Source of the DNA: Rugalucina vietnamica
Taxonomy: Eukaryota; Mollusca; Bivalvia; Lucinida; Lucinidae
DNA: 64,000 bases
NCBI GenBank assembly: GCA_964017185.1
Contig: OZ024877.1
Span: forward strand, 60,972,711-61,036,710
Reading direction: 5' to 3'
Of this stretch, positions 59,968 through 64,000 are shown piece after piece (within the stretch, counting starts at the first letter, position 1; every line of letters starts with the position of its first letter). Made by a program: the position numbers and the translations under genes. Under the pieces are notes generated by a model. The model was not told the DNA's origin and did not search any database. It saw nothing but the letters and a program-made list of their open reading frames with translations.

Positions 59968-60212
59968 ATACGAGCCTTCACGTGAGAAAACCAACAATCT
60001 AGGTTTCTGACAGGTCCGACACAAACCAGCCTGTACAGTCACAGAGACAGACTAGGCGCTTGAGATTTTGGATTTAAGGAAAAGAGCGATTGTACAATCT
60101 GTTCAGCGAAAGCAAAGGTGCTGATCAGCTGTGCATTTACTGCACAGTTGATCTGCGCCTTTGTTTTCGCCTATTCATGTTCTTGTTTTATTTTATGCGA
60201 TGGCTCATATAT
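59968..60212 (+). mobile_element. Family A hairpin MITE, full length
   Basis: Ends ATACGAGCCTTCACGTGAG and TGCGATGGCTCATATA; arms CAGCTGTGCA and CTGCACAGTTG. Confidence 0.86.
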
Positions 60213-60582
60213 GAGAATAAATTTTAAGGGGATTACATACAGTCACTTTACATATGTCTGAATGTTAATACATACATATGTATTATGAAGTGTGATTTTG
60301 TGCTTGTATCTCATTGCATTAGTTGTGATATTAGAAAAAAGGTCCAAACTGTCTGTGATGTATTTATTTTAGAAGATTTCATGTTAGTCGAAAGTTACAC
60401 AGTATTTCAAAGATAGTGTGTACATATCTGAAGGCGTGCCTGTATCTTAATGATGTAGGTAGACATTTTTTTTCAAGGTACACATTGGTACCAAATTTAA
60501 ATGTGCACTTCATAGTAGAGGTAAAGTTTGCTCAATCTAACTAAGCTTAGTGAGTTTCCATAGCAATTTTTTTTTTTTACTT

Positions 60583-60844
60583 TGGGCCAGTTGTTCAAAA
60601 TTAACGATGTCATTAGTTAACGATTCGTTAAAATTTCAAATGTGAATATTACAAATATACTGTTAATTTTTGTTGAAAAAATGTGAGAATCCTTTGCATT
60701 GCAAAGGATTCTCACAATGCAAAGGATTCTCACATTTTTTCAACAAAAAATAACAGTGTATTTGCTTTTGAAGTTGATATATAATTAACAAATTGAGGGC
60801 TTAGCGACAGCGTTAAGCTAACAAAGTTTTGAACAACTGGGCCC
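60583..60844. mobile_element. Family B TIR MITE with extra palindrome
   Basis: Ends GGGCCAGTTGTTCAAAATTA and AGTTTTGAACAACTGGGCCC. The centre repeats GCAAAGGATTCTCACA, giving an unusually long palindrome. Confidence 0.88.
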
Positions 60845-61447
60845 TTTTGTTGCTGGTGTGTAACACAGAAACTGAAGAAAAATAAAATTGATATTTGACG
60901 ATTTTAACATGCTTCGTCATGAATGCCTACAATAAAACAAAGATGTTACATTGTAGCTTTGCACCAAAAAATAAAATCCTCATATAAAATGATATGAATC
61001 TTTTTATTACACTAAGGAATGCTGATTGTATTATTTTAGCTTTCCTGGAGGTGATAATGAATTTTTAATTCAGAAGATCAAAACATATCCGTCCATTACT
61101 TTTGTCTCATTAAATTTTATTTATTTTCATTTTTAACTGTTTTTGAGATCGTTGTTGTTGTATACATGTAAGTGTTAGGGCTAATTTATACTGGTTAACT
61201 AGAAGCAACTGAGAATAACAAACACACTATGAAATCAATTAGGACAACAGGGAGTAAATATCTGTCTGGGAACAACTTACCTTGGGGGAACAACTTGTGG
61301 TTCAGAAGGATCCCATAGTAAGTTGTTCCCACACAAATAGTTGTATCTTACATATTTATATTGATTTCATCAGTGGTTGTTCTCATCTGTGTTTGTTGTC
61401 TCTAGACAACCGGTGTATGTTGTTACACAAGTATGCATGTTAGAACT
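60845..61447. repeat. AT-rich flank with an imperfect fold-back (61210-61400)
   Basis: GAGAATAACAAACACACTAT... mirrors ...GGTTGTTCTC; GGGAACAACTTACC mirrors AGTAAGTTGTTCCC; both in about 190 bp. No gene. Confidence 0.65.
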
Positions 61448-61688
61448 AGTGAGCCTCGACTCGAGAAAACCGGTGTTCGGGGTTTACGACCAAGTCCCAC
61501 ACAAACCGGCCTGTACAGTCACAGCAAAAAGCTAGAATCTTGAAATTTTGTGTATAAATAGAGTAGGAATGGTACTGTCTGTGTAGTGAAAACAAAGGCA
61601 CTGATCAGCTTCGCAGTTACTGTGAAGCTGATCTGTGCCTTTGTTTTCGCATAGGTAAATATCCCGTTTTCTCACAATGCGGTTTAAG
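61448..61688 (+). mobile_element. Family A hairpin MITE
   Basis: Subtype with CGGTGTTCGGGGTTTACG; arms CAGCTTCGCAG and CTGTGAAGCTG (one G-T type mismatch); the right end has decayed to AATGCGGTTTAAG. Confidence 0.85.
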
Positions 61689-62036
61689 TATGGTTGTGAA
61701 ATCCAAAGTACAATGTATGTGTAACTTTGTTTTAGTAAAGCAACTAGTGTTTTATTTGTTTTCTATCAATTCTGTGAGTTTAGTAAGCCAAAACCTAAGC
61801 TGCAACCCTGCAAGAGCCTGCCAAGGGTCTTTTGTGGCCATAATAAGCCAACATGAACAGAAAATGACTTCTTTGAAAAGTGCATATCAATGATTTTATG
61901 CCATGGTACTCTTGTATGCAAAATTTGAGCAGTGCAGCAAGTCATTGTAACTGACCAGTCTGGTTCTAAATTGATATGTCTTTAAGATTTCTTTCTGTAT
62001 GATACGAACTCGTACAATTGAAACAAAGGTGTTTTT

Positions 62037-62693
62037 CAGGGGTATAGCTAAACAGCGAAAGGAAGGTTCCTTTCGCGGAAGGAAGATTTTTGTACGAAAG
62101 GAATATTTTATCATTATCGCCATTGATATTTAACAGCTTTTAATTTTTTACACATGTTGTTATAAAACAATATCAAGTAAAATGTGTAAAATGTAAAAAA
62201 AAGTTATTTAGTGCAAAAAGGGGAACTTATAAATAAAGAAACCTCACTTAATTTAGGCGACGAAAGGAAGTTTGCCTATGAAATGAATGCTATATACCAT
62301 TATCATCATTGCTGCATATTCCCCCCACTTTTTTTTTCTTTTTATACATTCTGCAATAAAATAATAAGAAGACAAGTAAAATACAATTTTACTATTAAGA
62401 AAATTTGGTCAAAATGGAGGACAGCAAATGAAATTTGACACTAGCCGCACTGGCGAAAGGAAGATTTTCCGCTACGAAAGGAAGGTTCATCGCTGCCTTA
62501 CGGTTTTATAAAATCAATTTAAAGTGAAGTGAACTTCATACAAAAACTATTACTTATTTCCTTTACCCGTTTAAAACTTAAAACATGCACAATTATAGTC
62601 AATGAGTTCAAAATTTTGAAATGAAATCTTCCTTTCGTGTGAAAATCTTCCTTTCGCGAAAGGAACGTTCCTTTCGTTATATAGCTATTCCGG
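62037..62693. mobile_element. TIR element with many CGAAAGGAAG motifs
   Basis: Ends CAGGGGTATAGCTAAACAG and TATATAGCTATTCCGG are inverted, followed inward by clusters of GCGAAAGGAAGGTTCC-type words on both sides plus copies at about 62262, 62453 and 62475. About 657 bp, no transposase frame. Confidence 0.78.
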
Positions 62694-62695
62694 TT

Positions 62696-62782
62696 TTTCA
62701 GCTGAGCATTTACTGTGCAGCTGATCTGGGGCTTTGTTTTAGCATACACAAATAACAAGTTTTCAAGTATTGTGACTCGATT
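62696..62782 (+). mobile_element. Family A MITE, right-end fragment
   Basis: CTGTGCAGCTGATCTGGGGC, CTTTGTTTTAGCAT and CAAGTTTTCAAGTATTGTG match the right half only. Confidence 0.65.
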
Positions 62783-63103
62783 TCAAGTCATGATTCACAT
62801 TTTATAGCAAGTTTCTTTAGTATTGTTTGTTGTTGGGTATTATTATTGGTTAGAGAGACCCTGGTAGATTTCATAGGGGTTGCGAGGCTTGATGCACTTA
62901 TATGTGCGAGCTAAAATCATGTATAGTTTTACATAAAAATACAAATAAAGTTCTGGATTTGGAAACAAGTCCAGGAATAAATATTAGCTTGCAGTTGGTT
63001 GTGTTTTACTGCCATTAAAGAATAGCCGGGAAGAATAGTAAGCATGCTAATGATATCATATGCATTAGATTCACTTTAATTTGTTCTTATAAGAACTGTT
63101 GCG
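62783..63103. other. AT-rich flank, nothing recognised
   Basis: No ORF of note; an AATAAAG at about 62944. Confidence 0.5.
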
Positions 63104-63195
63104 TTTTTAGCTCACCTAAGTCAAAGACTCATCAAGTGAGCTGTTAGTAGTGCCATGCTACAGTGTCCGCCTGTTGTCTGTTCACAATTCTTCAT
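63104..63195 (+). mobile_element. 5' end fragment of the AGCTCACC Helitron-like family
   Basis: TTTTAGCTCACCTAAGTC, then ACTCATCAAGTGAGCT and GTGTCCGCCTGTTGTCTG, a degraded version of the 5' end at 2573. It stops after TTCACAATT. Confidence 0.72.
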
Positions 63196-64000
63196 AAAGA
63201 AGAATACCATATTCATTCTAATTAGCGCACATGCTCCAATAAGCACACATTCTTGTTGTTTATGAAAAATATGCATACGAGCACACCGCTTAAAGCCAGA
63301 TGTACGTTATTGACCTCACGGTAGATTTTTTTTATTTTTTGCATGTGAGTGTATTTTGATGTCCTACATACGAAAATGAAAAGAAATCGATACTGTTCCG
63401 AGCTTGTTTTCGAGATATCTGCCTTCAAAGTTGCCAAATTTGAGAGCGAAAATACATTGACGTCAACGTAAAATGCGATTTTCAGACCCCTTTTTTGTTC
63501 ATTTTCTCGATATATTTAAAAAAATCCACGGTAGGATTTTTTAAAAAAACTGATATGTTATAGAGAAATTTCTGACCGACAGGTAGATAACGCGAAAGTC
63601 CATAGTTACCGGATTCGTTTTCCTGTTATAAGCGTGAGAAGGTAGGTAGTCGTTGCTAAATTCAGTATGTTTTACGTGGACGTCGGTTTTGCGCCAAAAT
63701 CCCCGATGCTATATAGCATTAAATATTGCTAACGGTCGCGCAAATGATGTTTTCCTGAGGAAAACATGTCCATGATCTATATTTTGAGCAGAAATAAAAT
63801 ATAATATCATTTTGTTTACATTAGTTTACATTTCTGAAGTCCTCTGCATAATTGTATGAACATAGTTTCGTATTCTGAACGTTAACTGACGTTAGAAATG
63901 ACGTTTCGAGCGAAAACTGACGTTATGAATGCGGAGTAAAAATGACGTTTCGACCCTTAGATACGCACGTTCCTTTGAGCGCCTTCAATTACGTACATCT
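63196..64000. other. Right flank, CpG-richer, with TGACGTT words at the end
   Basis: AGCGCACATGCTCCAATAAG and related words at about 63222-63250. From about 63580 CpG is more frequent, and TGACGTTA / TGACGTTTCG recur between 63887 and 63955. It may approach a promoter to the right, but no start or exon is visible. Confidence 0.4.

Noticed and set aside
1-64000. Retroviral, LTR or Polinton remnants
   Set aside because: No reverse transcriptase, integrase, capsid or LTR pair was recognised by eye; a profile search would be decisive.

Overview
The window looks like AT-rich nuclear DNA of a lophotrochozoan, most likely a bivalve mollusc. The evidence is a many-exon gene with GT-AG introns, several tRNA-headed SINEs, dense small inverted-repeat elements, and tandem-repeat elements with ends of the kind common in oyster, scallop and mussel genomes. 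There is no operon structure, rRNA or CRISPR. I recognised no retrovirus, LTR element or Polinton.

Left part (1-18300): tandem-repeat and small inverted-repeat elements lead into one very large uninterrupted ORF (6322-14004, 2560 codons). It encodes a Helitron-group replication protein of Helentron type. In order it has a herpesvirus-tegument-like cysteine protease domain, Lys/Arg-rich repeats, a DUF6570-like cysteine region, an HUH Rep domain with a YxxxY tyrosine pair, a PIF1-type helicase and a C-terminal APE-like endonuclease. A scrambled, decayed partial relative lies just upstream (4845-5720). The ORF lies between a 5' end (2573) and a 3' end (17404) of one Helitron-like tandem-repeat family, so the whole may be one composite element of about 14.8 kb.

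Middle and right (18303-58887): one plus-strand host gene for a long coiled-coil protein. Twenty-seven exons in continuous frame are visible (the 5' end is not), plus an alternative first coding exon with its own ATG at 38392. That exon, joined to the 16 downstream exons, gives a complete 1006-residue protein; the upstream exons give a longer isoform open at its start (1349 residues visible). Many exons are exactly 84 or 168 nt (28 or 56 codons, 4 or 8 heptads) and phase 0, and they share a 28-residue pattern, so the gene seems to have grown by exon-module duplication. At least seven exons have decayed partial copies in a neighbouring intron or the 3' UTR; one exon end is repeated five times.

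The introns and the right flank (58888-64000) are filled by small elements. There are about 25 copies of a roughly 245-bp terminal-inverted-repeat element with a strong central hairpin whose arms stay complementary as they diverge. There are also three further tandem-repeat elements with Helitron-like 3' ends, five copies of a second TIR family, three of a third, and assorted SINEs and microsatellites. The last 500 bases are richer in CpG and TGACGT words and may lead to a neighbouring gene.
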